DNA of 28,156 nt from Apostichopus parvimensis. Its lineage: Eukaryota; Echinodermata; Holothuroidea; Aspidochirotida; Stichopodidae. Positions 18,512 through 28,156 of this stretch are shown piece after piece. The translations under genes were made by a program, and so were the position numbers. Location of the stretch: the NCBI GenBank assembly GCA_000934455.1, contig KN886747.1:54418-82573 (forward strand), written 5' to 3'. Under the pieces are notes generated by a model. That model made no database searches, had not been told where the DNA came from, and saw nothing but the letters and a program-made list of their open reading frames with translations. The stretch's first letter is position 1. Every line of letters begins with the position of its first letter.

Positions 18512-18811
18512 TTACCACCAAAAAATTTCAATTACTACAGCTTGACCAATTTCATTGCCAAGTGGCTGAAAATTGTCTGCATAGTTCTTGGTTAGGTCAG
18601 ACTTACTCTCAAGAGCCAAAGCTGGTTGGATAAATACATGGTCAGTAAAGTATTTGCCCAACGTTTTGAGGGTAAGCACATTTACATATTTTGCCACTGT
18701 TTCTGGTACCCTACTTAAAAAGCGTTTGTTTTCTTTCCTTTCCTTTTCAAATAGCGAAAAGGTTGTTAAGCAGTTTGAGATTTTCGGTATCGATGAAAGG
18801 CGCCATTTAAA
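18512..18811 (-). other. Open frame of about 100 codons, unrecognised
   Basis: A frame without stop encodes, among others, KRFLSRVPETVAKYV, LTLKTLGKYFTDHVF and LESKSDLTKNYADNF. Composition is protein-like, but there is no convincing start, no splice context and no family that I recognise. It lies in the part of block Q copy 2 without a partner in copy 1, so it may be a fragment of a mobile element or a processed remnant. Confidence 0.25.
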
Positions 18812-19411
18812 AATAAATAATAATTGTACTTAACCCGAGACATCGTATGAGACATGGTAACACATCAATTAAGCTGAGTTTAGCCATAAAAGCTACCGTA
18901 GTACATACTTACAGTTCAAATACAGTATGTTAGCACATTTATGTGAATTTTACCGTCGAAATTGATGAAATCGGATTCACTGAAAGATGTTTTATATTTT
19001 TTGGAACGTTTTAAAATGCAACCAAACAAACAAGGTCTATATAAAAGGTTGTAGTGACTAACACAATGATTACATTTACATTCGGTAGGCTTGAAATGGT
19101 CGTTTGTATATCACAAACGTGTTTCTTGTAACTTGTATTTTAAGAGGTTGACTTTCAAAACTCATTGTAATGGTAAATAACACATTTTGGATAGTACACT
19201 GTGTTTAAATCAATTTCTCTGCACGATACAAACATTGGCCTGTTTCGATACATGCGTGGTATTGTGTGTGCGTAGTTTCCTCAGATTACGAGGAGGAAGG
19301 GTAAGTTGGGTCAGGTTCAAGTAGTACATGCAGGTGTAGGATGTACTCCACTCAGAAGGTTGTATATGTACAACCAATGACACCGAATGATGATATGTTT
19401 TTACACCTTAC

Positions 19412-19687
19412 CATGGTAGACTATATTAACATAGAGGTCAATATAGCCGCTTCCTCCGTACTTCTCTCCACCAGTACACTTTTCTCCATTTTCATTACAA
19501 TGTTTGTCTTCTTTTCGTGTTGATTTTGGCGGCATCTGGGACCGGCAGGAACATTTATTACCGTGAAGGACACTCCAGAAGGTTGAATTCCTACACTCGT
19601 CAGCACAAACTTCAAGTGTCAAGTCATTTATCGGATTAAATGTGGAATGTTGATCGCTGACGTCATATCAACCGCTATACTCATTGC
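19412..19687 (-). pseudogene. Decayed copy of WSC domain 2 exon
   Basis: Same length (276 bp) and boundaries as the intact WSC2 exon at 8005-8280, with acceptor and donor still intact. The first domain cysteine codon has become TGA, and the cysteine before the GG near the end has become Tyr (EKYGG). Two lesions at invariant positions argue for loss of function, unless translation begins downstream. Flanking intron sequence is also duplicated. Confidence 0.78.
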
Positions 19688-20243
19688 CTAGGGAATGTGG
19701 ATATTTTACAATAGTTTTGGATATTATTATGCGTCACTTATGCCATGGAATGTTTGGAATCGATCCATGGATTTGATAATTTGGGATTGATGATAATTGC
19801 CATCAGTGATAGGGGAGTTGTTCAATCCATACACGGATGTATAGAAATAGAGTCGTCGAGGGTGGATCCAAGGGAATATTTTAATCACTGATCTATTTTG
19901 TTCTTTTAATATAGGCATACATGTGAAAATGGAAAAAAGTGATTTTTTTTCCCCCATGATTTTCACCAAATTGTTCCAGGGCCCGGGCTGTAGCATCGTC
20001 CCTTCCCACCGCACCCACAAAGAGGGAGGGTAGACTTGTGATCAGCACCTCACAACGTTAGTCTAGGGGAAATGGTTCAGTCAGGGGATTTTGGGCATTC
20101 AGCCGGGGAAGAAAATGGACGTAGAAACATAATGAAGGGCGTTAAATCGCTGATATTAATGTACAAGTCTGGGTACATCTTTATTTTCTTTACGTACAGG
20201 TATGGAACACTAACACGTTATTTTCCATGATCAAACTTGACCA

Positions 20244-20398
20244 ACTTGTTATCATCATTGGTGACGTGTTCCACTTTAAACTACTATTATAAATTGGGTA
20301 TTTTCGAGAGCAATACCCATCAATGAAATTAAATAATACCTACTTTATACTAATAGTTTAGAATGGAACATGTCACTTATGATAATAACAAGTGTGTC
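20244..20398. repeat. Imperfect palindrome of about 155 bp
   Basis: Arms ACTTGTTATCATCATTGG (20244 on) and, inverted, ACTTGTTATTATCATAAG (from 20395 back). Each continues into a GTGACRTGTTCCA match. A second, inner pair GGGTATT/AATACCC lies near 20297-20320. It is likely a small MITE remnant just left of the minisatellite. Confidence 0.45.
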
Positions 20399-20589
20399 GT
20401 TGTAAGCCATAGCATTCGGCAAATATGGCACCACTAAAATATCAACAGTTAATAGTCCCTTTGTCGATTCCCTAGTAGAATGTGTATGCCGAATGGAACC
20501 GCTTTGAGATAAATCTCGATTTGCTAGTCCAGCCGAGGTGAGTGTCGATTCCTGGGTGGAGTGGCGTCCGGTCAATTCGACTCCGCCAG

Positions 20590-22477
20590 TTGAACTCATT
20601 TGGGCATTATTGCTTTCAACGAACCACTAATTAATGATGATGACACACTTGAACTCATTTGGGCATTATTGCTTTCAACGAACCACTAATTAATGATGAT
20701 GACACACTTGAACTCATTTGGGCATTATTGCTTTCAACGAACCACTAATTAATGATGATGACACACTTGAACTCATTTGGGCATTATTGCTTTCAACGAA
20801 CCACTAATTAATGATGATGACACACTTGAACTCATTTGGGCATTATTGCTTTCAACGAACCACTAATTAATGATGATGACACACTTGAACTCATTTGGGC
20901 ATTATTGCTTTCAACGAACCACTAATTAATGATGATGACACACTTGAACTCATTTGGGCATTATTGCTTTCAACGAACCACTAATTAATGATGATGACAC
21001 ACTTGAACTCATTTGGGCATTATTGCTTTCAACGAACCACTAATTAATGATGATGACACACTTGAACTCATTTGGGCATTATTGCTTTCAACGAACCACT
21101 AATTAATGATGATGACACACTTGAACTCATTTGGGCATTATTGCTTTCAACGAACCACTAATTAATGATGATGACACACTTGAACTCATTTGGGCATTAT
21201 TGCTTTCAACGAACCACTAATTAATGATGATGACACACTTGAACTCATTTGGGCATTATTGCTTTCAACGAACCACTAATTAATGATGATGACACACTTG
21301 AACTCATTTGGGCATTATTGCTTTCAACGAACCACTAATTAATGATGATGACACACTTGAACTCATTTGGGCATTATTGCTTTCAACGAACCACTAATTA
21401 ATGATGATGACACACTTGAACTCATTTGGGCATTATTGCTTTCAACGAACCACTAATTAATGATGATGACACACTTGAACTCATTTGGGCATTATTGCTT
21501 TCAACGAACCACTAATTAATGATGATGACACACTTGAACTCATTTGGGCATTATTGCTTTCAACGAACCACTAATTAATGATGATGACACACTTGAACTC
21601 ATTTGGGCATTATTGCTTTCAACGAACCACTAATTAATGATGATGACACACTTGAACTCATTTGGGCATTATTGCTTTCAACGAACCACTAATTAATGAT
21701 GATGACACACTTGAACTCATTTGGGCATTATTGCTTTCAACGAACCACTAATTAATGATGATGACACACTTGAACTCATTTGGGCATTATTGCTTTCAAC
21801 GAACCACTAATTAATGATGATGACACACTTGAACTCATTTGGGCATTATTGCTTTCAACGAACCACTAATTAATGATGATGACACACTTGAACTCATTTG
21901 GGCATTATTGCTTTCAACGAACCACTAATTAATGATGATGACACACTTGAACTCATTTGGGCATTATTGCTTTCAACGAACCACTAATTAATGATGATGA
22001 CACACTTGAACTCATTTGGGCATTATTGCTTTCAACGAACCACTAATTAATGATGATGACACACTTGAACTCATTTGGGCATTATTGCTTTCAACGAACC
22101 ACTAATTAATGATGATGACACACTTGAACTCATTTGGGCATTATTGCTTTCAACGAACCACTAATTAATGATGATGACACACTTGAACTCATTTGGGCAT
22201 TATTGCTTTCAACGAACCACTAATTAATGATGATGACACACTTGAACTCATTTGGGCATTATTGCTTTCAACGAACCACTAATTAATGATGATGACACAC
22301 TTGAACTCATTTGGGCATTATTGCTTTCAACGAACCACTAATTAATGATGATGACACACTTGAACTCATTTGGGCATTATTGCTTTCAACGAACCACTAA
22401 TTAATGATGATGACACACTTGAACTCATTTGGGCATTATTGCTTTCAACGAACCACTAATTGATGATGATGACACAT
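20590..22477. repeat. Minisatellite: 32 tandem copies of a 59-bp unit
   Basis: The unit begins TTGAACTCATTTGGGCATTA and ends GATGATGACACAC. Units 1-31 appear identical by eye; only the last differs (ATTGATGA for ATTAATGA, and its final base). The unit has stops in all frames checked and 59 is not a multiple of three, so it is non-coding. Each unit contains CACTAATTAATGATGATGA. The near-perfect identity means very recent expansion, active homogenisation or an assembly collapse/expansion. It lies where the WSC1 copy of the second block would be expected. Confidence 0.97.
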
Positions 22478-24499
22478 GCATAATCGATGGAAATGAGTGG
22501 TTAGGATTACTTTATTACGAGATACTCTCCTGAGACTATATTTTGGTAAACATTATTGCGTATCAAGCTCCCTTTGGACGAAATTGATCAAAGTCTTGTA
22601 ACATTGACGAGAAGATCTGTGTTGATATTAAATATATTAATTGGTTTTTGCTACTAATTGAATTTTTAACTAATCGAAGATTTAATTCTCGCAAGGAGAT
22701 GAAATAAACATTTTTCTTATGCCGAATTTCTTGAGAAAAAACTTAGTAAACTTCAACAAGTAGTCATTGATATTGACAATTTCAATTTTTGAAAGGATTC
22801 TTCAAAAGGAACGCAAATAACAAGTTTGAGTATGTCGAAGCCTATTACACTGTAGGCATTGCAAGTAGGTATTTGTAATTTGATATATATATACATATTG
22901 CTATTGGTAAGCAAATATTCAATCGTCTGATATGGTTGTAATTTACTTGTAGTACAAACAATTAGGAGCAAGCAAGGTTTACAGTAGATTCTGTTAACTC
23001 GTTCTTAATGTCTAAATATGTCCCATTTCTCGTTGTTTTTGGAACACTCTGGTTTATGTTTCGGTCACACGTTCCCTTTTGACGAGAGTTCAGTGAGTTG
23101 CAGATATCTATCATGTGTTTACTGTTAATAACAACCCTCACTTCACTTCATTCGCCCAAACGAAACTGCCCAAAGCCTTGGCTAAACTATAATCTAGAAA
23201 TATCAATTTCGTGACTTTCTTATGCTGATTCTTTTTCATGGTTTTCTTATTTACACTGTCTAGAACATGCTGAAGTTATTTATTTGGATCTAAAATCTCC
23301 TAAACTATGTTATAAAATCTTGAAACGCAATATTTACTTGTATCTCTATTATTTGTAACCAACACACGACGGTACAAAACTGCATGAAAACAGGTATAAT
23401 GGAAAGGAAAGTGAAAGCTTTCCAAACACGTAACGGTCAATAAACAGCGTCATTGTCCAAAGTGAAAATTACCTTCTCTTGTAACAATTTTGTTCGGAAA
23501 TGAACAAATATTGTCCATATTAAAAATTTTCACTGCACAAAGTAGACATTGTGTGTACAATGAGTTGGTTTCGAGGAAAGCCTTTGAAGTTCATAACATT
23601 CCCCCCCCCCCCCCAAGAAAAAGAAAAACATCAAACCTGTTCGTATTAGCATTTTACTTGGTTACACGGAACTCGACAGAGGCGAATTTTATGACAAGAC
23701 ATGGTAGTAACATTTAATAAAATTCAGAAATAATGCACATGTTATCATTGTTACTAACATACAAAGTATACCGCGTAACTATCCTTCGAGGGCAAAACTG
23801 CCTTCGCTTTGAAATAACATCGTCCGAAGTTTACTTCCAACCTCCCTTTTCTAATTCAGATACGATGCTACTACCAATGAAGCCGATTGACATCAAATCT
23901 AGAGAAAAGTTTTGCGTAACATTTATAGTATCATCAGCCTTAATAGCTAGAATAAAACTAAGCAATCATATTTTCGCAGAGAACATAAAAGAAACTGATA
24001 GCTCCATGAAAATTGATGGCAATTGATGGCAAAGACGTTGTAGTAACACTCCAATAAAAGGAAAAGCAACCTCTCGTTATCTACTTCAACTACGATGTAA
24101 TTGCCAATAAGGCCGATGGGCATCGGATCTGGAGAACCTTTATAACTTACCTATATTGCAACCTGAATAGCTAGAAAGAAAAGAATGTAAGCATGTATAT
24201 TTCCATTCATAAAATTAATAAGGCATCAAATCATATCTGTAAAGAACTAGTTTAATCGCGTACCGTCTTACATCTGTCACTGATCCCTATTAAAATATTG
24301 TTGCTTTAATATTACAGTGTGTATCTTAATAAAGTTATTGGAATGATCTAATTGGCAATAATTGTCTCATAAGGGCATTATCTTAGAGCGTAAATGCAAA
24401 TCTTTCCCACCATGTTGTTCATGTTGTCGGCTATAGATAAACAAACATGGTTTTGGGAGGTAGCGGTGATGAGTATATGCTTCTATGGTCAATTTTCCC
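22478..24499. other. Region between minisatellite and gene 2; no supported gene
   Basis: AT-rich, with a short TA run near 22882 and a C run at 23601-23614. The gene 2 3' UTR should begin at 24499 and run leftward. ATTAAA on the minus strand near 24305 is a possible polyadenylation signal. Confidence 0.4.
23837..24200. repeat. Local direct duplication downstream of gene 2
   Basis: About 130 bp at 23837-23970 resemble 24067-24200 (TACGATG, CCAAT.A.GCCGAT, CATC, ATCT.GAGA, AATAGCTAGAA). On the minus strand both copies read similar peptides (SLDLMSIGFIGSSIV and SPDPMPIGLIGNYIV). They lie beyond the gene 2 stop. Confidence 0.5.
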
Positions 24500-25442
24500 T
24501 TAAGACTGAGGAGGGAGAATGACATTCGTGATATCATCTTTCTGGGTCAGCACAGAGGATGGATCGAAAAGAGAACTTTCATTGTCTCCAGAAGTTGTAT
24601 CATCAGCCTGACACTCGTCAAGTTGATTATTACTCACAGCTAGTTGAAATATTTGGATATCTTTTCCATAATTAATATTGTATCCGACATCTTCCTGTTC
24701 TTGTTTCAGTAGAGAGGATGGATCTGATATAGAACTGTCAGCATCTGTGGAAGTTGTGCCACCAGCTTGTGTTTTGTCATCACCAAGCTGATGACCACTC
24801 ACAGTTGGTGGAGACTTTTGGACATCTTTGACACAACCAACATTATACCCAACACCATCTTCTTCCTGTTTCTGTAAAGAGGATTGGGAGGACCTAGAAC
24901 GGTCGTCATCTCGGGAAGATTTGTCACCTGCCTGCCGTTTCTCATCAAAAAGCTGAGGACCACCGACAGCTAGTGGAGACATTTCGACATCTTTTTCATA
25001 AGTAACGTTACACTGCGCATCTACCATACTTTTATAGTTTCTGCATTGATCTAAAATCGATTCTGTGTATTCCAATGCTCGAGTTAGTTCAGTTTCAGGA
25101 TTCAGAGACGTTTCAGTTTTCTGTGTAGTATTGTGGGTGACAGTTGTATGAACCTGTTCAATAATTGTTGACACGTTAGTATCTGGACGAGACTGAGGTC
25201 TGTCTGATGCCAGTATCACAGATGTCTCGAGTAAAGGTGCTGGCTGAATCATAGAATCACATGACCCGACCTCCGCTAAGGAGGCTTCAGCCATGTTTAA
25301 AGATGTTGGCTGAGTAACAGAATCACATGGCCTGACCTCCGATAGAGAGGGTTCAGCCATGTTTCTTTGCATCATCTCTCTTTTTATCGCTGTCTGCTTC
25401 AGTCGTCTACGTACTTCTATTAGAAGTTTTCTTGAGCGGTAT
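24500..25442 (-). CDS. Gene 2 cytoplasmic tail exon with two sets of internal repeats
   Basis: Terminal exon, phase 2, acceptor TTATTGTATTAG, 313 residues and a stop. It opens with a basic stretch (YRSRKLLIEVRRRLKQ) as expected just inside a membrane. Next come two 22-residue repeats MAE(P/A)SL(S/A)EV..CDS (25229-25360), a Thr/Asn-rich linker, and three copies of a unit of about 50-55 residues (24530-25000). Each unit starts with KD(V/I), has a (P/L)..(V/G)...QL core, then an acidic Ser-rich stretch with SL.KQE or a related form. The first two units end in VGYN(V/I). It looks intrinsically disordered and carries no enzyme fold; a scaffold or signalling tail is inference. No homologue recognised. 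Confidence 0.72.
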
Positions 25443-28156
25443 CTAATACAATAACAGATCGATCCATAATGTTAGGTATACCATGGCTAGCATATTATAG
25501 AATATTTCATTTATAAGACAATTTGCTGACTGTTGTTCATAACACCCTTCTAAATTTGAAAACTAGTTTAGTCATTCTCTTATTGTGTCTGTTATGTTGA
25601 ATTCGTTACTCTATAAAACCATTTACTTAGTATAGTTTCACATTTAACTAATTAAAGTTACACTGCATTACACTATATTACACTTTTTAAATGTACATTA
25701 CAGTAATTAATTGGAACCCATTACCCTTTTGTAGGTTTTAACATTTCGGAATCGTTTCTTTTAAAGTGTAATTTTCACTTTTTCTTGTTTTTACCTCTCG
25801 TACTAATGAAAGTACTAAAACAACAATGTGATATATATCACCTTTAACCTTCTAGTATTAAACTGATCATTTGTGTTGCACTGGATTTGAACTTTCCCAA
25901 AATCAATTCACATTGATGTATATTTTGATAACTGACGTAGATAATATTCTTCTTTATACTTTTGTTTTCTTACTCATCCTTACTCAATGAGGACAAACAT
26001 TTGAGAAACTAAATGCAGTGATTAGGCAGAGAGTTAAAAATTAAACACATATGTTAAGTATAGACCATCTCATCTATAATTAACACTAAAGTGGTTTTTG
26101 ATTCAATAATATGACTTTACTGGGCACGTATATATATAATGATACAACAGTGTTCTCGTTAAAATAAAGACAATGATTACACAAAACTATACTGTTCCAT
26201 ATTATCCGTCATGGCATCCAGGACCACGAGCCACGCTTCTGAAACACTTTCTAACACTAGCAATGAACTTCAACTGAATTGAAATATAAACAAGATCGTG
26301 GCAAATTTATATTTCGTGAGGAGACGTTCCTCACTGTTTAACGTTTATATGTACTGCTAATATCGATACGAAATTCTGTATCTACCGAAACTGGTTTCCC
26401 AGCTCTCCTCATTCGAGAAATCCTGGACTTGTACCTGGTAATCATATATTTGTAACATTAATATAAGTATTATTTTGTAACTTACGTTCGTAACATACAC
26501 ATAGATCCAACGACTGTGCAACATCCAAACAGGAATGACAAGATGATCAAGATTATCGCAAGCCAAGTGATGCCACCTAAAAAGAGAGTCAAGAAATTAA
26601 TTCGGGTTTCAAGAAAATATAAATTTACAGACTCCAAAAAAATGCAAAGCTCATTACCTCCTAAATCGTGTCTTGCCCAATGAATGTTTTCCTCTGTGGT
26701 TCTATCTGTACTATCTGTTAAATTGAGAAAAACAAAACAAATAGAAAGTTGCATGTGCGAGTATTCACTACCAAGTTAGACTTATACGTTGCATTGAACT
26801 CATCATTATGGCAAGAATTTCAAAAAGATTGTTTTAATTTTTGTAAGACTGATTGCGCAATCAAACCAACCAATTTAAAAAAAATCTGCCTACCTTCAAT
26901 TTTATTAGATACAACAGTGTTTTTGTCTGTGGTAGTTGTAGCTGTGAACAAAGAAAGCTATATAAATAAGTAGCTCTATGTTGAAATTCATGTTTAATGA
27001 TATCAGTTTCCATCAATTTATAAATTATTTAACTACTTTTTAGGGATACTTATCTGTTTGTAAAATACAACACAAGGATTCATTGAAAGGCATGGTGCAC
27101 GTCCGCATATTATTTCCAATGCCATTACAAACAATCACAAATCAAAGTAATTAAAACAACCGGAAGCACTTTTTTTGGCAATTGACTTTCCGTATCACAA
27201 TAAATCGACTTACACGACATGATTAAAACAAATCATCTCAGAAAGACCAGAATAAGGTTAACTAAATAGTTGTTAACATTTCATGAATTTTAAAAACTTT
27301 AAATTGTGAAAAAAAAATGTAAATGAAGCTTGGTATACCACCAACTTTAGAAGTCAGTGAGTAAGATTCGTCCGGATTTTCTACCGGCAAAATATGTGTT
27401 ATGTTTTATCAAGATTGCGTTAAGATATACTGTTTATTCATAGTGAATATTGTGGTTAAATTTAACAGTCTAGTATAGAGGTCTAGAGGTCCCTTAGAAC
27501 TTAAGTTATACTACTGACTGTAATTATGAAATCAATATTGAAAATATGAAGACGAAAAGTATTATAACAGACTGATAGGAAGTGACTGAAATTTTAAAAA
27601 ATATAAATATTTTAATACAGTATAAAGTTAACTTCTTTGCATTGGTGAAGCGTATAAGCCTATGGCGTCCGACGTTTGATAACACATGATCAGGTTAGAA
27701 TGTAAAAACCTGATTGTTCAAATGAATGGTTGTTGTAATATGCAACCTGTTTTATGCAATATTATGTCGTTAAACTATGTGCCTACATTATCTGTTACAC
27801 CTTAAAAACATTTGAAAAAAGTAGTTTTGACATAACATATGTTAGATGGGATTGATACTATTGATCAATTACTTGAATACAACTCATGATTAATGTAACA
27901 AACCTTCTGTTATTTGATGTCCATCATCACTTGAGGTACTTTGAGTCCAGTGTGTAGACCCTGATTCTGTAGAGGCTATAGATGTAACAAAACCATAGTA
28001 AAAACTTTATTGGTGAACTCTTCTTAGTAAAAATTTCACACAACTAGACATAACTTTCAATACAGTAATGGACGTTCGAAAGATTATTAAAATAAATTCT
28101 CCCATTCGGTATTACATAAAAACCGTATGTTTTAGTCAATTACATGGTCACATATT
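24500..28156 (-). CDS. Gene 2 (partial): paralogous stalk-TM-tail protein, extracellular head beyond the right edge
   Basis: Join of 27904-27975, 27342-27380, 26894-26941, 26658-26714, 26486-26576 and 24500-25442 on the minus strand. It reads through 415 residues to a stop with phases 1,1,1,1,2. Four small Ser/Thr-rich stalk exons lead into one TM helix and a long acidic, repeat-rich cytoplasmic tail. TM exon phase (1 to 2) and the LR-x-(Y/F)-x-x-RKLL junction match gene 1, so it is a paralogue by structure. The 5' exons are outside the window, and WSC domains there are a prediction only. The tail is 2.5 times longer than that of gene 1 and unrelated after the RKLL motif. Confidence 0.62.
25443..26485 (-). 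other. Intron of gene 2 between TM and tail exons
   Basis: Phase 2 intron of about 1.04 kb, GTAAGT at the 5' end and TTAG at the 3' end. It is AT-rich; no element recognised. Confidence 0.6.
26486..26576 (-). CDS. Gene 2 transmembrane exon
   Basis: 91-bp exon, acceptor CTCTTTTTAG (phase 1), donor AC/GTAAGT (phase 2). It encodes GGITWLAIILIILSFLFG followed by CCTVVGSMCMLR, one strongly hydrophobic helix ending in Leu-Arg as in gene 1. The helix sequence itself is not conserved with gene 1; the exon phases and the LR end are. Confidence 0.72.
26658..26714 (-). CDS. Gene 2 stalk exon d (juxtamembrane)
   Basis: 57-bp phase 1-1 exon encoding (D)STDRTTEENIHWARHDLG between acceptor TCAATTTAACAG (good pyrimidine tract before it) and donor G/GTAATG. 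It joins in frame to the TM exon 81 bp downstream. It occupies the position of the 30-bp stalk exon of gene 1. Confidence 0.62.
26894..26941 (-). CDS. Gene 2 stalk exon c
   Basis: 48-bp phase 1-1 exon encoding (A)TTTTDKNTVVSNKIE between acceptor TTGTTCACAG and donor G/GTAGGC. The Thr run suggests a mucin-like stalk. Confidence 0.58.
27342..27380 (-). CDS. Gene 2 stalk exon b
   Basis: 39-bp phase 1-1 exon encoding NPDESYSLTSKV, between acceptor GCCGGTAG and donor G/GTGGTA. Phase fits both neighbours. It is the least certain of the four stalk exons because the tract before the acceptor is not strongly pyrimidine-rich. Confidence 0.4.
27904..27975 (-). CDS. Gene 2 stalk exon a
   Basis: 72-bp phase 1-1 exon between acceptor CATCTATAG and donor G/GTTTGT. 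It encodes STESGSTHWTQSTSSDDG followed by HQITE, rich in Ser and Thr as in an O-glycosylated stalk. The donor is weaker than those of the other exons. Confidence 0.55.

Larger units (their letters stand above)
17985..20160. repeat. Duplicated block Q, copy 2, broken WSC2 segment
   Basis: Counterpart of 6985-8770. It retains the broken WSC2 exon and its introns. Similarity ends at CTGATATTAA (20149-20158), the point where the RTE joins in copy 1. The stretch 18240-18930 inside it has no partner in copy 1. Confidence 0.78.

Noticed and set aside
20590-22477. CRISPR-like regular repeat
   Set aside because: The units are contiguous with no variable spacers and the context is a eukaryotic genome, so it is a minisatellite.

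Overview
The window is eukaryotic and almost certainly from an invertebrate animal. It is AT-rich, its genes are split into small exons with GT-AG introns, and non-coding DNA is full of degenerate DNA transposons (hAT type), a tRNA-derived SINE and an RTE-like LINE fragment. The two-domain WSC receptor architecture and the repeat types would fit a marine deuterostome such as an echinoderm. That assignment is inference; nothing in the sequence fixes the species. There is one assembly gap (Ns, 13839-14319).

All genes that I can support lie on the minus strand and read right to left. Gene 1 (11851 to 3706) can be assembled from six exons whose intron phases and reading frames join without a stop. 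They are a signal peptide exon (11788-11851), two complete 8-cysteine WSC domains (9649-9921 and 8005-8280), a 30-bp stalk micro-exon (5325-5354), a transmembrane exon (4726-4834) and a cytoplasmic tail exon (3706-4087). The joined length is 1134 nt, 377 codons plus stop. The tail carries a duplicated tyrosine motif. Gene 2 (right edge to 24500) is a paralogue in TM/tail layout. Its visible part has four small phase 1-1 Ser/Thr-rich stalk exons (27904-27975, 27342-27380, 26894-26941, 26658-26714), a TM exon (26486-26576) and a 314-codon repeat-rich tail exon (24500-25442). Its extracellular head lies beyond the right edge.

The locus has been shaped by tandem duplication. A block containing WSC1 and its upstream intron occurs at 1-3289 and 9649-11234. 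A block containing the 3' flank, stalk and WSC2 occurs at about 3290-8770 and 15468-20160. The extra copies are decayed: the WSC1 copy at 1-91 has lost its splice acceptor and has a frameshift, the stalk copy at 16620-16651 has lost its acceptor, and the WSC2 copy at 19412-19687 has a stop codon and a lost cysteine. The picture is one working receptor gene among broken relatives, with a second expressed-looking paralogue upstream.

The remaining sequence is mostly mobile-element debris: a 1384-bp hAT element with 8-bp target duplication (418-1801), a 305-bp hAT MITE whose empty site survives in the duplicated block (10592-10896), a 536-bp element (13138-13673), another cut by the gap (to 14487), a hAT-like element beside a SINE (5641-6585), and an RTE 3' fragment (8771-9624) carrying a nested 129-bp retro-insert with a hammerhead-like fold. 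A homogeneous array of 32 copies of a 59-bp unit fills 20590-22477. The regions 11235-11787, 14488-15467, 16660-17985 and 22478-24499 hold no gene that I can support.
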